A program made the translations under genes and the position numbers. Below are positions 46,226-54,989 of a DNA stretch of 64,000 bases, piece by piece; within the stretch, counting starts at the first letter, position 1; each line of letters starts with the position of its first letter. Source of the stretch: Rhizobiales bacterium PAR1 (lineage in GTDB: Bacteria > Pseudomonadota > Alphaproteobacteria > Rhizobiales > Beijerinckiaceae); NCBI GenBank assembly GCA_002256205.1, contig NKIW01000001.1:124001-188000 (forward strand), read 5' to 3'. The notes below the pieces were generated by a model. It ran no database searches. It had not been told where the DNA came from and saw nothing but the letters and a program-made list of their open reading frames with translations.

Positions 46226-46942
46226 TTATCTGCCCTTGGACTTGCGCCAGACCTCGAAATCCACCTTGGTTTGAGGGTCTGTCGCCGGGTACAGTCCGAG
46301 AATCGACCGCCCCTCGAGCACTTTCTCGGTCACGAAATCCTCGAAGGCGGTCATTTCCACGGCTTCGGCGGCGATCTCATCAGCAAGATGCGCGGGAATA
46401 ACGATCACGCCTTCCGCATCGCCCACGACCACATCGCCCGGAAACACCGGCGCATCGCCACACCCGATTGGCACGTTGGCCTCGATGGCGTGATGCAGGG
46501 TGATATTCGTCGGGGAGGACGGGCGAGCATGATAGGCATGGATCGACAGCGCCTCGATCTCGGGACTGTCACGGAAGCCCCCATCAGTCACGATCCCCTC
46601 GACGCCGCGCACCATCAGGCGGGAGACCAGGATAGCCCCGGCCGAGGCGGCGCGCGCATCCTTGCGGCTGTCGATCACAAAGACCGCACCCGGCGGGCAG
46701 TCCTCAATCGCCTTGCGCTGGGGATGGGCGCGATCATTGAAGACCGTGATCGGGTTGAGATCCTCGCGCGCCGGAATATAGCGCAGCGTGTAGGCTTCCC
46801 CGACCATGACCTCTTTCTTGGCCTTCAACGGCCGGACATCCTGAATGAACTGGTTGCGCAGGCCGCGCTTGAACAGGGCCGTCGAGAGGGTGGCAACAGA
46901 AACACCCCTGAGTTTGGCGCGGGTTTGATCGGAGAGAGCCAT
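46226..46942 (-). CDS. RraA-like family protein (possible 2-keto acid aldolase)
   Basis: The 238-residue protein belongs to the RraA/HMG-aldolase-like family, with GAVFVIDSRKDARAASAGAI and the conserved VTDGGFRDSPEI containing the Arg-Asp pair. Many members are class II pyruvate aldolases acting on 4-hydroxy-2-oxo acids. Others regulate RNase E. Its place downstream of an IlvD/Edd-type dehydratase suggests an aldolase step rather than RNase regulation. It is 12 bp after the dehydratase, as the last gene of a minus-strand operon. Confidence 0.85.
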   Translation of the reverse strand: MALSDQTRAKLRGVSVATLSTALFKRGLRNQFIQDVRPLKAKKEVMVGEAYTLRYIPAREDLNPITVFNDRAHPQRKAIEDCPPGAVFVIDSRKDARAASAGAILVSRLMVRGVEGIVTDGGFRDSPEIEALSIHAYHARPSSPTNITLHHAIEANVPIGCGDAPVFPGDVVVGDAEGVIVIPAHLADEIAAEAVEMTAFEDFVTEKVLEGRSILGLYPATDPQTKVDFEVWRKSKGR

Positions 46943-46954
46943 GGTCGGACCTTT

Positions 46955-48688
46955 TCAGAAAATGGCAGGTTCGGAGACTGGCGCGCCAAAACCGGTTTCA
47001 AGGAAATCGAAGTCGCAGCCCTCGTCGGCCTGCTTGATATGGCGCGAGAACATGTAGCCATAGCCGCGCTCGTAGCGCGGCTCGGGCGCCTTGAGCGCCG
47101 CGCGGCGCGCTGCCAACTCTGTCTCCGGCACCTCCATGGTGATGGTGCGCGCCGGAATATCGAGCCGGATGATGTCGCCGGTTTTGACGAGCGCGAGTGG
47201 GCCTCCGATATAGCTCTCGGGTGCCACATGCAGGATACAGGCGCCGTAGGACGTGCCGCTCATCCGGGCATCGGAAATCCGCACCATGTCGCGGATACCC
47301 TGCTTGACGAGCTTTTTCGGGATCGGAAGCATGCCCCATTCCGGCATGCCCGGACCACCGAGAGGCCCGGCATTCCGCAACACAAGAACGGTATTCTCGG
47401 TGACATCAAGATCTTCGCGGTCAATATTGGCCTTGAGGTCCGCATAGCTGTCGAACACCAGCGCCGGGCCGGCATGCTTCTGGAATTTCGCGCCGGCGGC
47501 GGAGGGCTTGATGACGCAGCCCCGCGGCGCGAGATTGCCGCACAGAACCGCGAGCGCACCCTCCTTGTAGATGGCGTTATCCAGCGTGCGGATGACGTCA
47601 TCGTTGTAGACCTGCGCGCCTTCAAGGGATTTTGCCCATGTCTCGCCTGAGGCATTGATTTCATCGAGCTTGAGGAACGGCCTGAGTCGCGAGAGCATGC
47701 CGAGAAGGCCGCCCGCGTAATAGAAATCTTCCATCAGGTATGTATCGCCCGAAGGGCGGATATTGGCGATCACCGGCACCTTGCGCGAGGCGGCGTCGAA
47801 ATCGTCGAGCGTGACATCGATTCCCGCGCGCCGCCCCATGGCGATGATATGCACCACGGCATTGGTCGAGCAGCCCATCGCCATCGCCGTGACGATGGCA
47901 TTGTCGAAGGCACCGCGCGTCATGATCTTTTGCGGGGTGAGGTCTTCCCAGACCATCTCCACCGCACGCTGACCGGTGAGGCTTGCCATCCGGATATGGT
48001 TGGCATCCGCCGCAAGGATCGAAGAGGCGCCCGGCAGCGTCATGCCCAGCGCATCGGCGAGCCCGGTCATGGTCGCAGCGGTGCCCATCGTCATGCAGAC
48101 GCCATAGGAGCGCGCGATGCCGGTCTGCATCTCGTTCCACTGCTTTTCGTTGATATTGCCCGCGCGGCGCTCATCCCAGAATTTCCACGCATCGGACCCG
48201 GAACCGAGCGACTTTCCGGCATAATTGCCGCGCAGCATCGGCCCGGCCGGCATGAAGATCGCGGGAACCCCGGCGCTTGTTGCACCCAGGATGAGGCCGG
48301 GCGTTGTCTTGTCGCATCCCCCCATCAGCACGACACCGTCCACCGGCTGGGAGCGGATGAGTTCCTCCGTCTCCATCGCGAGGAAATTGCGATAGAGCAT
48401 CGTCGTCGGCTTCACGGTGCTCTCGGACAGCGAGATCGCCGGAAGCTCCACCGGGAAGCCACCCGCCATCAGCACACCGCGTTTCACGTCCTCGACGCGC
48501 TGCTTGAAATGCGCGTGGCATTGGGCAAAATCCGACCAGGTATTGAGGATGCCGATGATCGGTTTGCCGCGAAACTCGGCATCCGCATAGCCCATCTGAT
48601 TCATCCGGCTGCGATGGCCGAAGGACCGCAGATCATCCGGGGCAAACCAGCGGGCCGAACGCAGGTCTTCAGGTTTTTTGCGTGTCAT
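46955..48688 (-). CDS. IlvD/Edd-family dehydratase, probably an aldonate (e.g. L-arabinonate) dehydratase
   Basis: The 577-residue protein has the Fe-S dehydratase pattern: LMGGCDKTTPGLILGATSAG, then TMGTAATMTGLADALGMTLPG, the AMGCSTNAVVHI loop and RISDARMSGTSYGACI. The three cluster cysteines are in QCHAH, GGCDKT and YGVCMT. In sequence style it resembles sugar-acid dehydratases (araC/araD type) rather than the biosynthetic IlvD. It sits between an ABC importer and an RraA-like protein, which fits a degradative role. Confidence 0.85.
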   Translation of the reverse strand: MTRKKPEDLRSARWFAPDDLRSFGHRSRMNQMGYADAEFRGKPIIGILNTWSDFAQCHAHFKQRVEDVKRGVLMAGGFPVELPAISLSESTVKPTTMLYRNFLAMETEELIRSQPVDGVVLMGGCDKTTPGLILGATSAGVPAIFMPAGPMLRGNYAGKSLGSGSDAWKFWDERRAGNINEKQWNEMQTGIARSYGVCMTMGTAATMTGLADALGMTLPGASSILAADANHIRMASLTGQRAVEMVWEDLTPQKIMTRGAFDNAIVTAMAMGCSTNAVVHIIAMGRRAGIDVTLDDFDAASRKVPVIANIRPSGDTYLMEDFYYAGGLLGMLSRLRPFLKLDEINASGETWAKSLEGAQVYNDDVIRTLDNAIYKEGALAVLCGNLAPRGCVIKPSAAGAKFQKHAGPALVFDSYADLKANIDREDLDVTENTVLVLRNAGPLGGPGMPEWGMLPIPKKLVKQGIRDMVRISDARMSGTSYGACILHVAPESYIGGPLALVKTGDIIRLDIPARTITMEVPETELAARRAALKAPEPRYERGYGYMFSRHIKQADEGCDFDFLETGFGAPVSEPAIF

Positions 48689-48703
48689 GGTTCTTTCCTT
48701 CTC

Positions 48704-48750
48704 GCATCATTCTGCTTCAAAGGCCGGGTAGCCACTTTTTGGAATGATGC
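48704..48750. promoter_or_regulatory. inverted repeat between ABC permease and dehydratase genes
   Basis: The arms GCATCATTC and GAATGATGC are separated by 29 bases. They form a 9-bp stem in the 73-bp gap within the minus-strand operon. No U-tract follows on the operon strand, so it may affect mRNA stability rather than terminate. Confidence 0.4.
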
Positions 48751-48761
48751 TTTTCCCGGTC

Positions 48762-49616
48762 TCAGGATTGCAGGCCCCAGCGCAGCACCGTTCGGCGCTC
48801 GATGGTGCGGAACACAAGGTTTTCAACCACGAGGCCGATCAGGATCACGGTCAAAAGTCCGGCAAAGACGGAGGGAATTTCCAACAGGTTGCGGTTCTCG
48901 AAGATGAACCAGCCAAGCCCGCCCTGCCCCGAGGACACGCCGAAAACCAGCTCCGCCGCAACCAGCGTGCGCCAGGCGAAGGCCCAGCCGATTTTCAATC
49001 CGGCGAGAATGGAAGGAAACGCCGCAGGGATCAGGATCTTGCGGATATAACCAAAACCCTTCAGCCCATAGTTCCGCCCCACCATGCGCAGCGTATGGGA
49101 GACCGCCCGGAAGCCGGAATGGGTGTTGAGCGCCACCGGCCAGAGTACCGAATGAATGAGGATGAAGACGAGGCTGCCGTTGCCAAGGCCAAACCAGAGC
49201 AGCGCCAGCGGCAAGAGCGCAATCGCCGGCAAGGGCGAGAGCATCGCGGTCATGGTTTCGAGGAAATCGGACCCCAGCCGCGTGTTGATCGCCGCGATCG
49301 TCAACGCGCCCGCCATGATGACACCAACGCCATAGCCCAACAGCAGGACCTTGATCGAGGCATAGGCGCGCTGAGGGAGCGAGCCATCCCGGATATGCCC
49401 GATGAGCGCAGTGATGGTCTCGCTCAGGGTCGGGAACAGCAGCGGATTGTTGGTCCAGCGACCGTAGACTTCCCACAAAACAGCCAGAAAGAGCAGCAAG
49501 GCCGCTTTGCGGACGAAGCCATTTTCCCACACCCGTTCAAGGAACGAGAGTTCACGCTCGACCTCGCCGCTGGCCTCGCCGGCGCTTTCACGCAGGATGA
49601 TCCGGGCCTTGCTCAT
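48762..49616 (-). CDS. ABC transporter permease (NitT/TauT, SsuC type)
   Basis: The 284-residue protein has an N-terminal cytoplasmic part and about six membrane helices (LLLFLAVLWEVYGRW, LLGYGVGVIMAGALTIAA). The EAA-like loop (YGLKGFGYIRKILIPAAFPSILAGLKI) is typical of NitT/TauT importers. It partners with the ATPase, whose gene it overlaps by 4 bp, and with the binding protein encoded upstream. The solute is unknown. Confidence 0.9.
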   Translation of the reverse strand: MSKARIILRESAGEASGEVERELSFLERVWENGFVRKAALLLFLAVLWEVYGRWTNNPLLFPTLSETITALIGHIRDGSLPQRAYASIKVLLLGYGVGVIMAGALTIAAINTRLGSDFLETMTAMLSPLPAIALLPLALLWFGLGNGSLVFILIHSVLWPVALNTHSGFRAVSHTLRMVGRNYGLKGFGYIRKILIPAAFPSILAGLKIGWAFAWRTLVAAELVFGVSSGQGGLGWFIFENRNLLEIPSVFAGLLTVILIGLVVENLVFRTIERRTVLRWGLQS

Positions 49617-50407
49617 CCGTGAGCCTCCTCACCGGTTTGGGCGAACAGGAGATCGTGGATATCCTTTTCAAGCCGCCCCGCCGAACCATCCGTCGCTGAA
49701 GCCGTATCAACATCGACGACTTCGGCCTTCACGCGGCCGGGATGCGGTGAAAGCAACAGGATCCGGTTCCCGATCCGGATCGCCTCCGCGATGGAATGGG
49801 TGACGAACATCACCGTGAAGCGCGTCTCTTCCCAGAGCTGCAAAAGCTCATCCTGACAGGTGCGGCGCGTCAGCGCGTCAAGAGCCGCAAAGGGCTCGTC
49901 CATCAGCAGGATATCGGGTTCCATGGCCATGCCGCGCGCAATCGCGACGCGCTGTTTCATCCCGCCCGAAAGCGTATGCGGCAAGGCATCAAGCACCCGC
50001 GTGAGATTCACCTTCTCGATATAATGACGCGCCTTCTCCTCCGCCTCCTTGCGCGAGAAACCCCGCGCATCAATCAGCGGAAAGGTGACGTTTTCAAGCA
50101 CGGTCTTCCACGGCAGCAACTGGTCGAATTCCTGAAACACCATCATCCGATCCGGGCCAGGCTCGCTCACCCTGCGACCGTTGATCGTGATCGCCCCTTC
50201 GGACGGCGCGAGATACCCACCGACTGCCTTCAGCAAGGTCGATTTTCCGCAGCCCGAAGGTCCGAGAAGCACGAAACGATCCGACCGGTTGACGGTAAAA
50301 CTCACCCGTTCCGTTGCCGTGACCAAGGCTCCGGGGGTCTTGTAGCGCAACGTAACGCCGTTCACATCCAGCAGGGGCGCCCCTGCCGCAACCGCTGTTC
50401 CGGCCAT
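49613..50407 (-). CDS. ABC transporter ATP-binding protein (NitT/TauT, SsuB type)
   Basis: The 264-residue protein has Walker A GPSGCGKST, the Q-loop FQEFDQLLPW, signature LSGGMKQRVAIARGMA, Walker B ILLMDEP and the switch His in VTHSIAEA. The ATG at 50407 lies one base after the binding-protein stop and gives a normal N-terminus; the 18-residue upstream extension is rejected. It energises the importer with the neighbouring permease. Confidence 0.93.
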   Translation of the reverse strand: MAGTAVAAGAPLLDVNGVTLRYKTPGALVTATERVSFTVNRSDRFVLLGPSGCGKSTLLKAVGGYLAPSEGAITINGRRVSEPGPDRMMVFQEFDQLLPWKTVLENVTFPLIDARGFSRKEAEEKARHYIEKVNLTRVLDALPHTLSGGMKQRVAIARGMAMEPDILLMDEPFAALDALTRRTCQDELLQLWEETRFTVMFVTHSIAEAIRIGNRILLLSPHPGRVKAEVVDVDTASATDGSAGRLEKDIHDLLFAQTGEEAHG

Positions 50408-50408
50408 G

Positions 50409-51428
50409 TCAGTTGCCCGGCAGATCATGCGCGATGGGGAGATAATAATCGCTCCACGCACCCGGCTTTGTCCTGAGCGTACCGGTCCGGTTGAGATGAT
50501 CGGCGAACTTCATGGTACCTTGCGGGTAGATGTTCCATTCCATCATGCCCGGCTGCTTCAGCAACTCGAGCAGATCGGCGACATCGGTCTTGTCGCCGGT
50601 GATCTCGCGATAGATTTCAACCGCTTCCCGCGTGTTGGTTTCGATAAAGCTCTTGGCCTCTTCCGCCGCCGCGCGCACGGCCTTGATGAAGACCGGATTG
50701 GCATCCGCGAACTTGGTCATGGCCATGAACTGCCCCTGCGAGAGCGGACCACCGATCACATCGGGTGAATTCAAAATAACCCGCGCGCCCTCGACCTGCT
50801 TGAGTTCATAATGCTGGAAGGGCGGTGCCGCGAAATGCGTCTTCACTTCATGCGAGGCATTCTTCATCGCGATATAGGCATCGGGATGACCCATCTGAAC
50901 CGTATTGACGTCCAGTCTGGCGTAGTTCTCCGGGCCATACAGCTTGCCAACCGCCATTTGCAGCAAAATGGCCTGCGTCGAGACCTTGATCGTCGGAACC
51001 GCGATCTTGTCAATTGGGCCAAAATCCGAAATCGACTTGATGCGCGGATCGCGCGTCACCAGCGCCAGCGGCTGGGCGGAGGACGCCACGACGCCCTTGA
51101 CCCCGCCCTTCGTCCGATCCCACAGCAGCAAGAGCGGACCTGTCCCCGTGTTGATCATATCGACATTGCCAGAGAGCAATGCGTCCTGCTGGGCTGAGGA
51201 GGAGTTGAAGCTCAGCCATTTGACGCTCACCCCCTTCAGGCCGAGCCGTTCGGCGTGCTTCTCGAAAAGCTTGAGCTTCTCGATGACATGCGTCGGCATG
51301 TACAGGATGCCCTGCTGGCGCGAGACCGCAAAATCCGTCTTTTGCTGCGCATGCGCCATCGAAACGAAGGCGCTGATGACGGCAGTCGCCGCCACGGCCA
51401 GCCTGAGCAGGGGGCCTTTGCTTGCCAT
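50409..51428 (-). CDS. ABC transporter substrate-binding protein (NitT/TauT family)
   Basis: The 339-residue protein has a signal peptide (LRLAVAATAVISAFVSMAHAQ) and the SsuA/NMT1-like two-lobe pattern: GVSVKWLSFNSSSAQQDALLSG, GTGPLLLLWDRT and the IPTIKVSTQAILLQMAVG-like mid segment. These proteins bind taurine, sulfonates, nitrate, pyrimidine precursors or other small solutes. It is the first gene of a five-gene minus-strand operon. The solute may be a sugar acid, judging from the dehydratase downstream. Confidence 0.9.
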   Translation of the reverse strand: MASKGPLLRLAVAATAVISAFVSMAHAQQKTDFAVSRQQGILYMPTHVIEKLKLFEKHAERLGLKGVSVKWLSFNSSSAQQDALLSGNVDMINTGTGPLLLLWDRTKGGVKGVVASSAQPLALVTRDPRIKSISDFGPIDKIAVPTIKVSTQAILLQMAVGKLYGPENYARLDVNTVQMGHPDAYIAMKNASHEVKTHFAAPPFQHYELKQVEGARVILNSPDVIGGPLSQGQFMAMTKFADANPVFIKAVRAAAEEAKSFIETNTREAVEIYREITGDKTDVADLLELLKQPGMMEWNIYPQGTMKFADHLNRTGTLRTKPGAWSDYYLPIAHDLPGN

Positions 51429-51523
51429 GATGAGGTCTCCTCCGGTGTGCAGATGCCCGGCCCGTCACAAAACAACGAGAACCGCTCCATCCGTTTTGGA
51501 TGGACTGCTTATGTGTGTTAGGG

Positions 51524-51539
51524 CACTAATACATTAGTG
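51524..51539. promoter_or_regulatory. inverted repeat, candidate GntR operator between divergent operons
   Basis: CACTAAT-AC-ATTAGTG has perfect 7-bp arms and a 2-bp centre. It lies between the divergent ABC-dehydratase operon and the GntR gene. Symmetry, length and location fit an FCD-type GntR operator controlling both promoters. Confidence 0.6.
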
Positions 51540-51619
51540 TGTCAAGCAGCATGGATAGAGGGGTGCCTCGCCCCTCAATCCGGGCTATCGGTCGGGCTGA
51601 AAATTGCGGGAGACAAAAT

Positions 51620-52309
51620 ATGGATAGCCACTCCGACCCGTTGACCATCCCGCGCGGGCGCGGGGCACAGAGCATTTTTGATGCCCTGCGTGACGAAATT
51701 ATCGCCCTGAAGCTGACCCCCGGCACGATTCTCTCGCGCATCGAGTTGCAGACCCGGTTCGGATTGAGTTCTTCGCCAATCCGGGATGCGCTGATCCGCC
51801 TTCAGGTGGAAGGTCTGGTCGATATCTTTCCCCAGCATGCCACGGTCGTCAGTCCGATCGACCTTGAACGCGCCCGGCAGGCGCAATTTCTGCGTCGTTC
51901 GGTGGAACTCGAAATCGTCCGCCAACTGGCGCTCGCCCCGGGAACCGCGCCGCTCCAGAAGCTCAGAAGTCTCATTCGCCAACAGGCGACGCTGGCGGAA
52001 CTGGGTGAATATGAAACCTTCACGACGCTCGATCACGCCTTCCACCGCGCGATGTATGAGGCGGTGCGGCTTGTGGATTTATGGGATCTTGTTCGCCGGC
52101 AAGGTGGCCATATCGACCGGCTGCGGCGCCTGAACCTGCCCGTGAGCGGCAAGATGCAGGGCATCATTGAGGATCATACGGCCATCGTTGATGCCATTGC
52201 CGCAGGAAATCCGGCGGCCGCGCAGGAGGCGCTACGTGACCACCTCTCGCGCTCGATCCAGTTCGTCGGCCAACTGCGCGAGGCCTATCCGCAATATTTT
52301 TCCCGCTAG
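51620..52309 (+). CDS. GntR-family transcriptional regulator (FCD type)
   Basis: The 229-residue protein has an N-terminal winged helix (IFDALRDEIIALKLTPGTIL, then SSSPIRDALIRLQVEGLVDIFPQ). The FCD domain carries FHRAMYEAVRL and EDHTAIVDAIAAGNPAAAQEALRDHL, holding likely metal and ligand residues. The ATG at 51620 follows GGGAGA; the 27 upstream residues in the track are atypical. It is divergent from the NitT/TauT operon and precedes an alcohol dehydrogenase. Confidence 0.88.
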   Translation: MDSHSDPLTIPRGRGAQSIFDALRDEIIALKLTPGTILSRIELQTRFGLSSSPIRDALIRLQVEGLVDIFPQHATVVSPIDLERARQAQFLRRSVELEIVRQLALAPGTAPLQKLRSLIRQQATLAELGEYETFTTLDHAFHRAMYEAVRLVDLWDLVRRQGGHIDRLRRLNLPVSGKMQGIIEDHTAIVDAIAAGNPAAAQEALRDHLSRSIQFVGQLREAYPQYFSR

Positions 52310-52443
52310 GCGACCAGCCACTCGCCACGTGATGGCCAACGAGGACTTTGGCCAGCGACCAGGCAGGAAGTCCGGCGGTTGACGCGCCCGCAAATCCTTG
52401 GTCCCCTGTCTGCCAGAAAAATGCGTGCGGGAAACGATTGCCG

Positions 52444-53595
52444 ATGTTCAGCTTCAACACCACCAAATCCATCGTTTCAGGCCCCGGCTCGACCGGAAGC
52501 ATTGTACAACTCATCCGCCCGGTTCTGGGCGAACGCATCCTGCTTGTCACGGATAAGGGCTTGCGCAAGCTCGGCCTTCTTGAAGGCATTCTCCGACAAC
52601 TGGCAGCGGGCGGCATCTCGGTCGCGATCTTCGACGAAGTTGCTGCCGATCCACCGGAAGACAATGTCCTCGCCGGCGTCGTTGCCGCGAAAACCCATCG
52701 TGCCACCGGTGTCCTGGCCGTGGGCGGTGGCTCGCCGATGGATGTCGCCAAGGTCATCGCGCTCGTCGCGAAAAGCGGAGAGACACTGGCGAGCGCTTAC
52801 GGCGTCGGCAATGCCAAGGGGCCACGCCTGCCGCTGGTTCTGGTGCCGACAACCGCCGGCACAGGCTCCGAAGTCACGCCAATCGCGATCCTGACGACGG
52901 GCGAAGCCGAGAAAAAGGGCATCGTGAGCCCCCTGCTTCTACCGGATATGGCCATTCTGGATGCCGACCTTACCGTCGGTCTGCCGAAGAGTGTCACGGC
53001 GGCCACCGGCATCGATGCGATGGTTCATGCCATCGAGGCCTATGCCTCGGCCTCCGCCAACAACAACCCGATTTCGCGTACGCTGGCGCGCGAGGCACTG
53101 CGGCTTCTCGGCGCGAATATCCGCGAAGCCTGTTTCAACGGCACCAACCGCGAGGCGCGCGGCGGCATGCTGCTGGGCTCGCTTCTGGCCGGGCAGGCCT
53201 TTGCAAACTCCCCCGTTGCCGCCGTCCATGCCCTCGCCTATCCCATCGGCGGGCATTTTCATATCCCGCATGGGCTCTCGAATGCGCTGGTGCTGCCGCA
53301 CGTGTTGCGCTTCAATATGCCCGCCGCCGCGACAGCCTATGGCGAGATCGCAGCGGATGTTTTCCCCAAGTTCGCGGAAACACCGCTGGAGGAACGCGGC
53401 GCGGCGTTTGTCTACGAGCTTGAAGCACTCTCTCGCGCCCTCGATGTGCCCCAACGCCTGCGCGATGTCGGCATCCCGGAAGACGCGTTGCCGATGCTCG
53501 CCGCCGACGCGATGAAACAGACACGGCTCCTGATCAACAATCCGCGCCCGCTCGATGAGCGCGACGCGTTCCAGATTTATCAAGCGGCGTTCTAG
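52444..53595 (+). CDS. iron-containing alcohol dehydrogenase
   Basis: The 383-residue protein is a group III Fe-dependent alcohol dehydrogenase. It has the nucleotide motif VGGGSPMDVAK near residue 97, PTTAGTGSEVT and the metal region GIDAMVHAIEAY. The iron-binding histidines lie in HALAYPIGGHFHIPHG. It oxidises an alcohol or reduces an aldehyde, for instance the aldehyde from an aldolase step. The ATG at 52444 is the family-like start; 32 extra residues in the track are rejected. The stop overlaps the convergent M20 gene by 4 bp. Confidence 0.93.
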   Translation: MFSFNTTKSIVSGPGSTGSIVQLIRPVLGERILLVTDKGLRKLGLLEGILRQLAAGGISVAIFDEVAADPPEDNVLAGVVAAKTHRATGVLAVGGGSPMDVAKVIALVAKSGETLASAYGVGNAKGPRLPLVLVPTTAGTGSEVTPIAILTTGEAEKKGIVSPLLLPDMAILDADLTVGLPKSVTAATGIDAMVHAIEAYASASANNNPISRTLAREALRLLGANIREACFNGTNREARGGMLLGSLLAGQAFANSPVAAVHALAYPIGGHFHIPHGLSNALVLPHVLRFNMPAAATAYGEIAADVFPKFAETPLEERGAAFVYELEALSRALDVPQRLRDVGIPEDALPMLAADAMKQTRLLINNPRPLDERDAFQIYQAAF

Positions 53596-54989
53596 AGCCC
53601 CAAGTCCGCTCGGCTTGCCTCGCCCAGATCCCAATAGAGCCCGGCCATCAGGCCCAGGGCTTCGCGGATCAGCGCAAAGGGGACATGCTCGTTCGGCGCA
53701 TGCTGCGAGCAACCGGGATAGGAATGCGGCACCCAGATCGTCTTGAGGCCGAGGAGATCGCAGAAGACATCATTCGGCAAGGCGCCGCCGAGGTTCGGCA
53801 ACAGCGCCGGTTTCTTGTTGCTCGAACGCTGGATGGATTTGAGCGCGAAATGTACCGCCGGGTGATCCGGATCAAGCCGCGTCGCGGGGAAGTTATTCTC
53901 CCGTGCACTCAAGACCTGCACCATCTTGAGCCCCTGACGATCCAGATGCGCCCGGATCGCCGGCAGGATATCCTCGGTCTCGACGCCCACGACATGGCGC
54001 AACTGACAGCGCGCAAAGGCACGCGGCGGAATGGCGTTGACCGGCGTTTTCGGATTACCGGTTTCAAAGGCCAGCACCTCGAAATTGCACCAGCCATAAA
54101 CGCGCTCCACGGGCGTCAGGCCCGGCTCACCCCAATCGGGATCGATCTCGGGATCGCCGGGGCCGGGCTCCAGCGTGCAGTCCGCCAGCGCTGCGCGCAC
54201 ATTGGCCGGAATGCCATCCTTCGGCACCAAGGCCGGCACGCGGATTTCGCCCTTAGGGCCGACGATCGAGGCAATTGCATGCGCAAGCTGAATACCGGGG
54301 TTGGAGAGAAGCCCGCCCCAATTCCCCGAATGATGGCCCCCTTCCCGCGCCTCGACGACGAGATCGACAAGCGCCGCACCACGCGCGCCGAGAAACACCG
54401 TTGGGCGCGTCGCGGAGAGGCGCGGCCCATCGGAGGCAATCAGGAAATCTGCCGCGAGCAAGTCCTTGTTGGCCTCGCAGACCTGGTGCAGGCCGGGCGA
54501 GCCGGTCTCCTCACCCATCTCAATAATCCACTTGGCGTTAAAGCCGAGCTTGCCGCGCGCCGCGATCACCGCGGCCTGCGCCGCCATATTGATCGAGTGC
54601 TGCCCTTTGTTGTCGACCACGCCGCGCCCGTACCAGCGGTCGCCGCGCGTCTCCATTTTCCACGGCGAGAGACCCTCTTTCCAGCTGTCATCAAGGCCGC
54701 GAATGACATCGCCGTGGCCGTAACCGAGCACAGTCGGCAAATCAGCGCCTTCGATACGCTCGGCAAAGAGAAACGGCGCCTTGGCGGCAGGATGTTCGAG
54801 GATGCGGGTCGCAAAGCCCATCGCCGCGAAGGCCGGGATCATCTCGGTTGTGAGGTAAGCGACGAGATCCCCTGCCCGGTCCGGGTTTTGGCTCTCGGTG
54901 GGGATGGCGATGCGCCGCGTCAGCACCTCGGCAAAGCGACCGGAATCGAAATCGGCATAGACCTGCGCAACAGCGCTCTCACGCGACAT
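53592..54989 (-). CDS. M20-family metallopeptidase (dipeptidase/deacylase type)
   Basis: The 465-residue protein has the M20 metal and catalytic motifs LGYGHGDVIRG, GRGVVDNKGQ, EMGEETGSPGLHQ and ASDGPRL, plus a dimerisation lid domain in the middle. M20 enzymes remove single amino acids or acyl groups from amides. The ATG at 54989 overlaps the ABC ATPase gene by 11 bp and gives the typical start; the track extension is rejected. It probably hydrolyses the substrate imported by the adjacent Dpp-type transporter. Confidence 0.88.
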   Translation of the reverse strand: MSRESAVAQVYADFDSGRFAEVLTRRIAIPTESQNPDRAGDLVAYLTTEMIPAFAAMGFATRILEHPAAKAPFLFAERIEGADLPTVLGYGHGDVIRGLDDSWKEGLSPWKMETRGDRWYGRGVVDNKGQHSINMAAQAAVIAARGKLGFNAKWIIEMGEETGSPGLHQVCEANKDLLAADFLIASDGPRLSATRPTVFLGARGAALVDLVVEAREGGHHSGNWGGLLSNPGIQLAHAIASIVGPKGEIRVPALVPKDGIPANVRAALADCTLEPGPGDPEIDPDWGEPGLTPVERVYGWCNFEVLAFETGNPKTPVNAIPPRAFARCQLRHVVGVETEDILPAIRAHLDRQGLKMVQVLSARENNFPATRLDPDHPAVHFALKSIQRSSNKKPALLPNLGGALPNDVFCDLLGLKTIWVPHSYPGCSQHAPNEHVPFALIREALGLMAGLYWDLGEASRADLGL

